A stretch of 18,876 nucleotides of DNA from JAYUDN01 sp043769645 (GCA_043769645.1 JAYVJC010000039.1:1-18876); one strand, 5' to 3'. Numbered from the stretch's first letter, positions 1 through 7,071 are shown. Numbers and translations: made by a program. Notes: generated by a model not told the origin, from the sequence alone.

Positions 1-49
1 AATTTTTATGCAAATATCCTCTATATAATTTCTGAAATCATTGAATAAG

Positions 50-77
50 ATTTTACAAATTAATTCATACTTGTCAA
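50..77 (-). promoter_or_regulatory. Candidate leftward sigma70-type promoter
   Basis: On the minus strand a perfect TTGACA (plus-strand 72-77) is followed after 16 bases by TAAAAT (50-55), one mismatch from TATAAT. It would drive a gene beyond the left edge of the window. It lies just downstream of the terminator of the surface-protein gene, as expected for a separate transcription unit. This is inferred from the motif only. Confidence 0.45.
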
Positions 78-105
78 TATGTATTTGGTGATTCACTCAA
101 TCCTC

Positions 106-137
106 ACAAAAAAACCTCCAGAATCATCTAGAGGTTT
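106..137 (-). terminator. Rho-independent terminator of the surface-protein gene
   Basis: AAACCTC (112-118) pairs with GAGGTTT (131-137), and an inner AGA/TCT closes a 4-base loop. Read on the minus strand, the stem runs into a run of T from about 114 down to 108. It sits 17 bases beyond the TAA of the leftward gene at 154. Confidence 0.75.
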
Positions 138-153
138 GAAGTATTGAGTAAGA

Positions 154-939
154 TTAATTTTCTTTTCGAAGGGAGAACATCATCCCGAAAGCGATGAAAA
201 ATGCTGCAGCGATCAATAGAAGCGTCTCTGGTCCCGTCTTCGGAGTAGTCACCTGTGCTGGGGTTGGTTTCGGAGTTGGCGTAACCACAGTTGGTTTCGG
301 AGTCGGCGTCGGAGTCGGAGTCGGTGGAGCAGCTACCGCTACACTTGCCTTATAGATGACACATTCATAGTTGGTCTGCTTCTCACTCTCATTTCCGGCT
401 TCATCGATATTTCGGTAGATCGTCGGATATCGCACGAGACCGATCGTATCTCCACTCTTTTTATCAGTTTTGACGAGATTGTATCCAGCTCCAGTATCAG
501 CCTCAAGAAATTTCACCTTGTCATTTGGCATGAGGAAAAACTGTGAACGAGAACCCGTCGCACTCGAAGGAGTCCAGACGACTTCGGTTGTATACCTCCA
601 TACTTTGTCATTATCATTGGGAGTACTTGTCCACTCGGTCCCTCCACCTCAGAGATTTTTGATATCTGGCATCATCTGTTCATCCTTATAGAGAAGTTGT
701 GCAGTACTGTTGGCGTTAGTCCAAGTATCGAAGAGTCCGGTCAATCGCTCTCCGACCTTCACGCTTCCTCCGTCATAACAGAGATTACAACTATTCGCAG
801 TAAAGGCAGGATTCGTAGTACAAGCAATGGTGGGAAACTCCGCAAGTGCGTTTCCGATCTTTGCCTCCGTTGATGGGATAGACACTATAGAGATTATACT
901 GGCTCCCCCTATCAAGATACGAAGAAAAGAAGATCTCAT
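154..939 (-). CDS. Secreted Pro-rich surface protein with C-terminal membrane anchor
   Basis: 261 aa when the TGA at 649-651 is read as Gly, within a Gly run (KNL-G-GGG). An N-terminal hydrophobic signal (about residues 6-25, ending in PSTEA) is followed by a globular part with four Cys, including a CNLC motif followed by YDGG. About residues 185-225 are a low-complexity Pro/Thr/Lys spacer (PTPTPTPTPKPT). The tail reads TPKTGPE, then a roughly 18-residue hydrophobic segment, then SLRKEN. That layout (short motif, membrane span, positive tail) is like a sortase or anchor signal, and the spacer would hold the ectodomain away from the envelope. No named family is recognised. ATG at 937-939 is chosen because the signal peptide begins there and a promoter lies 37 bases upstream. 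Monocistronic, divergent from frr. The coding sequence and secretion are well supported; covalent anchoring is inference. Confidence 0.85.
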
Positions 940-975
940 AGTTATAATAGTTAATATAGTAAATTACTAATCAAC

Positions 976-1003
976 ATTCTATCTTCTATGGAATCTTTGT
1001 CAA
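976..1003 (-). promoter_or_regulatory. Promoter of the surface-protein gene
   Basis: On the minus strand a perfect TTGACA (998-1003) is followed after 16 bases by TAGAAT (976-981), which matches 5 of 6 positions of TATAAT. The predicted transcript start is about 30 bases before the ATG at 939. It lies back to back with the frr promoter. Confidence 0.6.
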
Positions 1004-1055
1004 AAAAAAGCTTGTATAAAGCAATATTTTGACTACAATATTTATACATTTTGAT

Positions 1056-1061
1056 TATAAT
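1056..1061 (+). promoter_or_regulatory. -10 box for frr
   Basis: A perfect TATAAT lies only 12 bases before the frr ATG, with TG three to four bases upstream of it (TGATTATAAT). No well-spaced -35 box is seen; the nearest TTGACT is 21 bases away. If used, the transcript would have almost no leader, which fits the absence of a Shine-Dalgarno sequence. Confidence 0.4.
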
Positions 1062-1073
1062 TAATTTCTCACT

Positions 1074-1619
1074 ATGTTACAAAATCTTCAACAAGACCTT
1101 ACCAAAGCCATACAACACCTCGCGAATGAACTCTCTAAATTGCAGGCTTGACGCGCGAACCCCGCTATCGTAGAAGATGTCTATGTGATGGTCTACGGCT
1201 CGAGTCAACCCCTCAGAAACGTAGCTGCAGTATCGACGCTTGACGCTCAGACGATTTCCATCCAACCGTGGGATAAATCGGTCATCAAAGATATCGAAAA
1301 AGGAATTACTGATGCGAATCTCGGACTCAATCCCAATAATAATGGGGAATCTATCCTCATCAATATACCATCTCTGACTGAGGAACGCAGACGGGAACTC
1401 GTCAAAGTCGCCCACCGGATGCTCGAAGAAGGCAAGGTCGGAATCAGAAATGTGCGCCAGGATTATAAGAAAAAAATCGATACCGCGAAATCAAGTAAGG
1501 AAATCAGTGAGGATATTGCGAAAAATCTCGAAAGCGATTTGCAGAAGTGAGTAGACCAAGCCGGTAAAGAAATCGAAGCCCTCATGAAAAAGAAGGAGGA
1601 AGATATTATGAAGGTATAG
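1074..1619 (+). CDS. frr: Ribosome recycling factor
   Basis: 181 aa, close to the family's usual 185. RRF acts with EF-G to split the post-termination ribosome. Family hallmarks are QAGRANPAIVEDVYV near residue 25, PWDKSVIKDIEK near 63-75, LGLNPNNNGE, and NIPSLTEERRRELVK. The C-terminal half is the charged helical arm. TGA at 1149-1151 falls at the invariant Gly of the (T/A)GRA motif, and TGA at 1548-1550 lies in the C-terminal helix (DLQK-G-VDQAGKEIE); both are read as Gly. The stop is TAG. ATG at 1074 gives the normal N-terminus. No Shine-Dalgarno is present. prfA, which acts one step earlier in termination, lies nearby but on the other strand. Confidence 0.97.
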
Positions 1620-1708
1620 AAAGGTTATTTTTCTTCCTTGAAAAAATCTTACATTGGTATAAATCTATCTTATGAAAGATTCTTAGGCTGAAAAGTATAA
1701 ATAATAGA

Positions 1709-2008
1709 TTATCGATAGCATCATCGTTCTTCCCGAGTAAAGTCTTGAGTTAGAAGTCTACAATAGTATTCGATACAATCAGAATTGAGTACTTGAGATA
1801 GACAATCAGAATATATAAATTGCACTGAAAAATATAGAGTATAGATAGTTACCACACTGAGTACGATTCTTAAAAGTATAATAATGCACCTCAAGAAGAT
1901 GTCCCTTCTTTTTTTTGATAGAAGTCTCTCTATAATAAGGAGCACAATAGTAAAGATAGTAAGTATAAAAAGGCTATATATAGCTACTGCTTGTCCGATT
2001 CCATGCAT
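1709..2008 (-). CDS. Small membrane protein, unrecognised
   Basis: 99 aa with TGA at 1721-1723 read as Gly and TAA as the stop. Two hydrophobic segments are visible, about residues 8-27 (VAIYSLFILTIFTIVLLIIE) and 40-65, separated by a basic loop (RLLSKKRRD), giving a two-helix hairpin. Four Cys lie near or after the second helix. The reading frame stays open upstream to the stop at 2096-2098 without another ATG, GTG or TTG, so the true start is uncertain. It lies downstream of prfA on the same strand, 128 bases away. I know no family for it. AT-rich composition weakens the coding evidence. Confidence 0.45.
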
Positions 2009-2136
2009 AAATAACGATATTAAAGGGGTTGCGAAACCGGAAGATACATACTGTAAAGATAATTTTAACCCGGAAGCCGTATTTTGAGAGATAACTTACG
2101 ATATACCAACTTATGTTGTCTATCAATTTATACACT

Positions 2137-3207
2137 CTACCCCGCTGCGGCTTCGAGCTTTGCGGTCTGATCGGCGATAGCGAGCGCATCGATGATATCT
2201 CCGAGGTCTCCCGTCATGATCACGGGAAGGTTCGAGAAATTCTGATTGATACGGTGATCCGTGATACGATCCTGAGGGAAATTGTACGTTCGGATTTTCT
2301 CACTTCGGTCTCCCGTCCCGACCTGTGACTGACGGGCATCTCACTCGAGTTTCGCCTTCTTCGCTTCCTCTAGTGCGAAAAGTCGCGCTTTGAGTACGCT
2401 AATCGCCTTCACCTTATTCTGGAGCTGACTTCGCTCATCCTGACACTCGACGGCAAGACCCGTCGGAAGGTGGACGACACGAATAGCAGAATTGGTCTTA
2501 TTGACATGTTGACCTCCCGCACCACTCGCCCGACATGCCATAATATCGAGATCTTCCTCTCGGATCACAACATCGACGTCTTCCGCTTCTGGAAGGACGG
2601 CGACGGTCGTCGTCGAAGTATGTACGCGACCATTTTTCTCGGTCGAGGGGATGCGCTGAACCCGATGGACTCAGGACTCGAACTTGAACTTCGAGTAGGC
2701 GCCAGCTCCGTCGATCTTGTAGATGACTTCTTTATATCCTCAGGCATCATTCCAGGTTTCACTCATGGGTTCGACGGTAAATCCGAGACTTCGTGCGAAG
2801 ATGACATACGCTTCCGCGAGTTCGTGAGCAAAGAGTCCTGCCTCATCCCCTCCGGCTCCCGCTCGTACTTCGAGGATGATATTTTTATCATCGTTCGGAT
2901 CTTTCGGGAGGAGTTCGATCTTGAGGGCTTCTTCGAGCAGGGGGATTTTTTCTTCGGCGCTTGCGATCTCGAGCTTCATCATCTCGAGCATTTCTGGATC
3001 TTTCTCATTCGAGACGAGGAGTTTCGCTTCGTCATAGTTCGAGGAGAGGAGCTTGTACTCACGGTAGAGCTCTACGGTTTTCTCGAGGTTACGTTTTTTT
3101 TGATTGGTTTCACGAAGCTTGCGGATATCACCATAAATAGCCGGGTCAGCAAGGGCGGCTTCGAGGGATTCGTATTCAGTGATGAGATTGTCGAGGTGGA
3201 ATTTCAT
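2137..3207 (-). CDS. prfA: Peptide chain release factor 1
   Basis: 356 aa, normal length for RF1. It releases the finished peptide at UAA and UAG. The peptidyl-hydrolysis motif GGQ is at residues 231-233 (SGAGGQHVNKT). The stop-codon reading tripeptide is PST at 186-188 (VQRIPSTEKNGRVHT), the PxT class of RF1 and not the SPF class of RF2. The N-terminal coiled-coil domain is complete. Four TGA codons are seen at Gly positions: 2740-2742 (WNDA-G-YKE), one in FES-G-VHRVQR, 2341-2343 (KLE-G-DARQSQ), which flanks the family-typical DARQSQVGTGDRSE, and none closes the gene; the clear ones are the three named. The stop is TAG. In a code-25 organism RF1 should be the only class I release factor needed. 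ATG at 3205-3207 begins at the family N-terminus. Confidence 0.97.
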
Positions 3208-3308
3208 AATAGATTCGAGGTAAACGTGAAAACTTGGCGAAGCATCTTCTGAAACTATAGGGAAAGGAATTCTTCTTACTGATTCATGAAGGACTTTTTA
3301 CGGATTGC

Positions 3309-3314
3309 ATTATA
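3309..3314 (-). promoter_or_regulatory. Candidate -10 box for prfA
   Basis: Read leftward, a perfect TATAAT preceded by TG lies about 100 bases before the prfA ATG. No convincing -35 box stands at 16-18 bases. Motif evidence only. Confidence 0.35.
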
Positions 3315-3438
3315 CAGAAAAGAAGAAAAAGTCGAGTGTAAAAAATGTATGCAATATACAATTTTTCACTTTGACTTGAAGGAGTGATTGTATAGTATAG
3401 GCCAGGAGACGAAAATAGTGTTTCAAATAGCACTCCTT

Positions 3439-3546
3439 TGTCATTTCGACCCAAGTGAAGCAAAGCGGAATGAAGTGGAGAAATCCCTATATTTTAGAAT
3501 TATTACTCGGGAAACAAAGGGATCCCTCGAGTGCCTCGGGATGACA
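3439..3546. repeat. Palindromic interspersed repeat (TGTCAT...ATGACA)
   Basis: A 108-bp element whose ends form an inverted repeat: the first 11 bases from TGTCATTTCGA pair with the last 11, TCGGGATGACA, with two mismatches. Inside are GAAATCCCT and AGGGATCCC arms, so the RNA folds into a long imperfect hairpin. It resembles the widespread bacterial class of repeats with GTCATTC...GAATGAC ends. A related element lies in tag at 6433-6535. There is no coding content. The rest of 3208-3577 holds nothing else I can support apart from the prfA leader. Confidence 0.6.
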
Positions 3547-3577
3547 CTCAAGAAGAAGTTTCCCCCAGAGTGAAACG

Positions 3578-3640
3578 GAGAGGGGTACACGAGAAATACA
3601 AATAGATCTAAATTCATTTGCCCGGATGGTAGAATGGTAT
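3578..3640 (+). repeat. Direct repeat, upstream copy (tRNA-proximal flank)
   Basis: Matches 3722-3783 closely: both start GAGAGGGGTACACGAG, have an AT-rich middle, and end in the first 20 bases of the tRNA-Leu. The copies are offset by about 144 bases. The repeat therefore includes the flank plus the 5' end of the tRNA, as if the locus was partly duplicated. Confidence 0.7.
3620..3640 (+). pseudogene. Truncated 5' copy of tRNA-Leu
   Basis: The first 20 bases match the 5' acceptor strand and start of the D arm of the intact tRNA at 3764 (GCCCGGATGGTAGAATGGTA here, with G for A at one position in the gene). After this the sequence diverges. No anticodon arm, T arm or pairing 3' acceptor strand follows, so it cannot form a tRNA. 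Confidence 0.65.
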
Positions 3641-3721
3641 ATGTGCGAAGACCTGGAGCGTCAGCGACTTGGTCGAAGCCATACCCCCAAGAACGAGTCT
3701 CCGTGAAGCGGGACGACATTC

Positions 3722-3783
3722 GAGAGGGGTACACGAGGAAAATAAATAAATCGAGAATAATTTGCCCGGATGGTGGAATGGTA
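3722..3783 (+). repeat. Direct repeat, downstream copy, overlapping the intact tRNA-Leu
   Basis: Second copy of the 3578-3640 repeat. It overlaps the first 20 bases of the functional tRNA, which continues beyond the repeat. Confidence 0.7.
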
Positions 3784-3849
3784 GACACGAGGGACTCAAA
3801 ATCCCTTGCTCTCACGAGTGTGCGGGTTCGAGTCCCGCTCTGGGCACCA
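3764..3849 (+). tRNA. tRNA-Leu (anticodon CAA)
   Basis: 86 nt including an encoded CCA. The acceptor strands GCCCGGA (3764-3770) and TCTGGGC pair with one G-U. The anticodon stem AGGGA/TCCCT holds the loop CTCAAAA, giving anticodon CAA, which reads UUG. A long variable arm (around TGCTCTCACGAGTG) marks class II, as expected for Leu. The T arm is GCGGG-TTCGAGT-CCCGC. The discriminator base is A. It is the only intact tRNA seen in the window and sits inside an array of partial copies of itself. Confidence 0.93.
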
Positions 3850-4093
3850 GATACATATAAAATAGCTTCCTACGGGACTCGAATCGAGTCATAAAGAAGT
3901 GACGGGAGTCACTTCGACTGACGAGAGAGCCGGTCGACGGCGGAGAGTCGAGAGTCCCGCTCTGGGCACCAGATACTTATAACATAGCTTTTAACGAGAC
4001 TCGAATCGAGTCATAAAGAAGTGACAGGAGTCACTTCGACTGACGAGAGAGCCGGTCGACGGCGGAGAGTCGAGATTCCCGCTCTGGGCACCA
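3850..4093 (+). repeat. Two 122-bp tandem units, each ending in a 3' tRNA-Leu copy
   Basis: Units 3850-3971 and 3972-4093 differ at about 8 of 122 positions. Each ends with about 18 bases identical or nearly identical to the tRNA 3' end, ending CTCTGGGCACCA. The 3' end of the tRNA is thus present three times at an exact 122-bp period. Each unit holds three strong inverted repeats. In unit 1 these are GACTCGA/TCGAGTC (3876-3890), AAGTGAC/GTCACTT (3897-3914), and TCGACT/AGTCGA (3914-3951) enclosing GCCG/CGGC. There is no reading frame of note. This could be attachment-site debris from small insertions at the tRNA 3' end, or tandem amplification; the sequence does not decide. Confidence 0.85.
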
Positions 4094-4102
4094 AAACAGC
4101 AA

Positions 4103-4130
4103 TTAAAAATGAATAATGAATAGTGAATAA
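4103..4130. repeat. Simple AATGAATA-type repeat, left member
   Basis: Low-complexity run of GAATAATGAAT-like units. The reverse complement of the run at 4310-4371 (ATGAAGAATG-like units) is of the same kind, so the two form loose inverted flanks of a roughly 270-bp AT-rich, gene-free stretch. Confidence 0.4.
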
Positions 4131-4145
4131 TAGAAAACGAAAGAC

Positions 4146-4230
4146 AATAACTTCTTTTAATAGTATATAAAAATACAAAGAATATTTTATTTCAAGTTAC
4201 TGAAGTGAAACAAAGAGTTATTCTTTTTTT
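4146..4230 (+). terminator. Long inverted repeat with T-run, possible terminator
   Basis: AATAACTTCTTT (4146-4157) is nearly complementary to AAAGAGTTATT (4212-4222), with an inner TTTCA/TGAAA pair, and C plus seven T follow at 4223-4230. It could end transcription from the tRNA locus. The loop is large (about 54 bases), so confidence is low. Confidence 0.35.
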
Positions 4231-4309
4231 GGAACTAATAAAGTATTCATAGGAAGATTTCTCACTCATTTTTCAAGAGGAGACGGAAAAATTCGTTCGA
4301 AATGACCAT

Positions 4310-4371
4310 TTCCTTTTCATTCTTCATTCTTCATTATTTTTCATTCTCAATTCTCCATTCTTCATTACTCA
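4310..4371. repeat. TTCATTCT simple repeat abutting the corA start
   Basis: About 60 bases of TTCATT/TTCTCAATTCTCC-type units run up to two bases before the corA ATG at 4373, replacing any ribosome-binding site. This suggests repeat expansion or insertion right at the 5' end of the gene. Confidence 0.5.
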
Positions 4372-4372
4372 C

Positions 4373-5290
4373 ATGCCCCCTTCCAAGAAACCCACCGCGA
4401 TTGACATACTCAGAGTTCCGAAGTGGATTGACCGGATCAATCCTCCCCTCGATGAAGTGGATCGGATTGTCGACCAATATCACTTTCACGCGCTCGATCG
4501 GGAAGCGATCCTCGAGGAAAACCAGTATGCTCGAATCGATACTTACGATGAATACGTATTTCTCGTACTGCACTTCCCAAAGTATGAATCCAGTACAGAA
4601 CGCTATATTTCGAACGAGTTCAATATCTTTCTCGCGAGAGAGTTCCTCATCACGTTCCGCTACTATCAGACCGAAGAACTCAAGAAACGCTACGAAACCT
4701 ATATGGAAGAGTACGGCACGGGGAAAGAACTTCATCCTGGATTTCTTCTCTATGAGATCATCGAGCTCCTCCTCGAGAAAGTGATGCGTATGCTCGAAAA
4801 ATTTGGAAAAGATTTAAAAGTTCTCGAAAAAGAACTTTTCACCACCAATGGAACGGATCTCATACGAAAAATCATGGTAAAGAAGCGTAATATTATCACG
4901 CTCAAACATATGATGAAGCCACAGCTTCCGGTGATCAAACTCCTCGAAATTCGTATGAATGAACGATTCAATGGAGAGATGGAAGTCTACTTCGAAAACC
5001 TGGATGACAAGCTCAATAAGATTTACTCAGAAATCGAAATCCTCCAGGAAAATATCGACTCCATGGAAGATACGCTGAAAAGTGTCTTCGAGCTCCAAAC
5101 CAATGCCACGATCAAGTACCTCACGCTCTTCTCGGCATTTCTCCTCCCCCTAACCGTCGTCACGAGTTTCTTCGGGATGAACATCGAGCGTGGCCACTTC
5201 AATGATACGGTTATTATTCTTTCCATTATCATTACGTTTATAGGGATTATTATTATCGGATACATTTTTTCGAAAAAGAATCAAATCTAG
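4373..5290 (+). CDS. corA: CorA-family Mg2+/divalent metal transporter
   Basis: 305 aa, normal CorA length. A pentameric inner-membrane channel for Mg2+ (some relatives carry Co2+, Ni2+ or Zn2+). A large acidic and helical cytoplasmic domain comes first (to about 245), including the long stalk helix region ENLDDKLNKIYSEIEILQE. Two C-terminal membrane segments follow: TLFSAFLLPLTVVTSFF ending in the signature GMN at about residues 269-271, and VIILSIIITFIGIIIIGYIF. The tail FSKKNQI is basic, as usual. The loop between the helices has acidic residues (NIERGHFND). The stop is TAG. None of its 10 Gly codons is TGA, so it is the only long gene here that reads the same under the standard code. The start ATG has no Shine-Dalgarno. 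The next gene begins two bases after the stop, so the pair is likely cotranscribed. Confidence 0.95.
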   Translation: MPPSKKPTAIDILRVPKWIDRINPPLDEVDRIVDQYHFHALDREAILEENQYARIDTYDEYVFLVLHFPKYESSTERYISNEFNIFLAREFLITFRYYQTEELKKRYETYMEEYGTGKELHPGFLLYEIIELLLEKVMRMLEKFGKDLKVLEKELFTTNGTDLIRKIMVKKRNIITLKHMMKPQLPVIKLLEIRMNERFNGEMEVYFENLDDKLNKIYSEIEILQENIDSMEDTLKSVFELQTNATIKYLTLFSAFLLPLTVVTSFFGMNIERGHFNDTVIILSIIITFIGIIIIGYIFSKKNQI

Positions 5291-5292
5291 TT

Positions 5293-6138
5293 ATGTTTTC
5301 GTTCCTCAAATCTATTCTCATATTGCCAGTTGCATTCACTGGTACTTTTTTTCCGATAACGAGTCAGGCTCCTATTTATAATGGAAAAACCCTTCCTTTT
5401 TATTCGGGTATGCGTGCTTCAGGAATAGATAACTCTGGAAGAACTACTTCTCTATCGAATAGCCCAAGAATGACTACAGAAAAAATAGATATTGGTATAA
5501 AAAAGATCCCGCCTCGTGGAGAGCAAACCCTGAGGTCTCCATTTATCGTCATCCCCGAGATAAGAAGTGATGCCAATACTGATATCTTTGTCTCAAAACA
5601 GACGTCTCTCAGTAATACTGGATATGTACCGAAGGATCTCATTTCTATCGCTCATCCCTACATCGATGAGGCAGGACGACACTCAGAGCTTCGAGAGGAA
5701 GCCGCAGAAGCCCTCTGGAAGTTATCAGTCGCTTTTTATAAGAAATTTCATACTTCAATCGTAGTAGTAAGTGGCTACCGAAGTGCCGCCTATCAGCAAC
5801 GGCTCTGGAACCTCGGACGATGTAGTGACACTCTCTGCGCACCAGCTGGACACAGCGAACATCAGCTCGGTCTCGCGGTCGACCTCTTCGACGCAAGTAC
5901 GAAGAACGACTACCTCGCAAATGCAAAATTCAGAAGTTATGTCACCTGGCTCGGTGAAAATGCTCACCTCTATGGATGGCACCAGAGCTACCAAAAATGA
6001 GAAGAAATCGATGAATACGAGATCGAACCCTGGCACTGGCGCTATCTCGGAGTGGATCTTGCCACAAAACTCCGAAATCTCGGTTGGACCTTCACCGAGT
6101 ATACCAATTTCAACGAATCATTAAAATGGATACAATAA
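5293..6138 (+). CDS. vanY: VanY-type D-Ala-D-Ala carboxypeptidase (peptidase M15B)
   Basis: 281 aa with TGA at 5998-6000 read as Gly (SYQK-G-EEIDEYE). A zinc enzyme that trims peptidoglycan stem peptides outside the membrane. The N-terminal hydrophobic signal or anchor is residues 5-25 (ending ITSQA). A poorly conserved Ser/Thr-rich linker runs to about 110. The catalytic domain has SGYRS at 160-164, SEHQLGLAVD at 188-197 (H190 and D197 are the expected Zn ligands), and EPWHWR at 245-250 (E245 catalytic, H248 the third ligand). Under the standard code the ORF would stop before EPWHWR and lose the active site, so UGA readthrough as Gly is essential for function. The stop is TAA. It lies two bases after corA. 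The family assignment is firm; DD- versus LD-specificity is not visible. Confidence 0.93.
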
Positions 6139-6234
6139 AGAGTAAGTTTTAGATCACAGTTACGAAATAATCCAGGACTTATTCATTTCGAAAAGTCGAG
6201 AATACTTTCGGAGTTGTAAAATGATGTATTCTTG

Positions 6235-6903
6235 TTATTTTTTCCTCCGAAAACAAGTTTCACTATGATCATCAACCAAGCCGATAGCTTGCATAAAAGC
6301 ATAAATAATAGTCGACCCGACGAATGACATCCCTCGATTCTTGAGATCTTTCGAGATGACTTTCGATGGATCAGATTCGGCGACGATAACTTGCATCATT
6401 TTCGGATTGTTGACAATAGGTGGCCTGTATCCGTCATCCTGAAGCAAGGAAGGATCCAGTATTTTCTCGTCCTGGATTCTTCGTATCCCAAGGGTACTTC
6501 CAATGCTTCGCAAAGGGGCGTCCTCAGAATGATGAAACCATTGATCTCACCAAAAATATGCATCCAAACTTCCGAATTCTTTCTGTATTTGAAGTGCGAC
6601 TACTGCATTTTTACGAACTGAGTAGACCTTGAGGCGATTGCGAATGATACCGGGATTGAGGAGAATCATTTCTAATTCCTGGTCAGTCATTGACGCAATC
6701 TTCTCTATATCCCAATTATAAAATACCATTCGATAATTTTCGCGTTTACGAAGTATAGTAATCCAAGAAAGTCCTGCTTGAGCTCACTCAAGAGTGAGGA
6801 ATTCAAAAAGCTTCGTATCATCATGCACTGGTCTCCCCCACTCCTCATCGTGATAGGCAACATAGAGTGGGTCATTACTACACCAGGGGCAACGTTGTTT
6901 CAT
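6235..6903 (-). CDS. tag: DNA-3-methyladenine glycosylase I with in-frame repeat insert
   Basis: 222 aa against about 187 for the E. coli enzyme. Base-excision repair: removes 3-methyladenine from alkylated DNA. Hallmarks are C5 and H18 (MKQRC...AYHDEEWG), LEGAQAGLSWITILRKRENY, GIIRNRLKV, and the C-terminal FVGSTIIYAFMQAIGLVDDH with H213 and C217. C5, H18, H213 and C217 match the four zinc ligands known in E. coli Tag. TGA is read as Gly in LE-G-AQAGLSW and after YFW (6547-6549). Between YFWG and RPPIVNNPK lie about 34 residues with no family counterpart, encoded by the palindromic repeat at 6433-6535, which preserves the frame. The stop is TAA; ATG at 6901-6903 matches the family start. Convergent with vanY. 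Confidence 0.93.
6433..6535. repeat. Palindromic repeat inserted in frame in tag
   Basis: About 103 bp. The outer arms TCATCCTGA and TCAGAATGA are inverted with one mismatch. The inner arms GGATCCAG and CTGGATTC flank a 12-base loop. The design (GTCATCCTGA ... CTCAGAATGA ends) belongs to the same class as the element at 3439-3546. On the tag coding strand it reads through without TAA or TAG and adds roughly 34 residues (HHSEDAPLRSIG...DPSLLQDDG). This resembles the Rickettsia palindromic elements, which also enter genes in frame; that is an analogy, not a claim of homology. Confidence 0.75.
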
Positions 6904-6958
6904 AGTGGTAATAGTTGAAAATATTTTGCTTCTTTCTTTTTAGAGTTTTTTGAATCTG

Positions 6959-7071
6959 TCGACGAAACTTTCGTAAAAAAATTGAAACGGTTCTCTATTT
7001 TTCAATTTTAGAAAGTGAGTCAAAAACAGATTCCAAAACGAGAAAACAAAAGAAGGACTTTTGGTACTTTT
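6959..7071. repeat. Diverged intergenic repeat, copy A
   Basis: Aligns with 7765-7890 from TCGACGAAACTTTCG (TCGATGAAATTTTCG in copy B) through to AAAAGAAG..CTTTT.GTACTTTT, with one internal length difference of about 13 bases. It is followed by a perfect hairpin ACTTTTG-GTCA-CAAAAGT at 7066-7083. It fills the gap between tag and the NUDIX gene. No gene is seen in it. Confidence 0.5.

Noticed and set aside
2470..3252. 260-codon rightward ORF
   Set aside because: It is antisense to prfA, whose GGQ, PxT and other motifs are unmistakable; the rightward translation has no protein-like pattern.
3620..3720. Second functional tRNA upstream of tRNA-Leu
   Set aside because: Only the first 20 bases match; there is no partner for the acceptor strand and no T arm.
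3441..3815. 124-codon leftward ORF over the tRNA flank
   Set aside because: It overlaps palindromic and direct repeats and the tRNA; the translation is repetitive and lacks any family pattern.
3850..4093. Possible CRISPR array
   Set aside because: The repeats are 122-bp tandem units without unique spacers, tied to the tRNA 3' end.
6188..6210. Hairpin CGAAAAGT...ACTTTCG between vanY and tag as a terminator
   Set aside because: The stem has a bulge and there is no T-run on either side; too weak to call.
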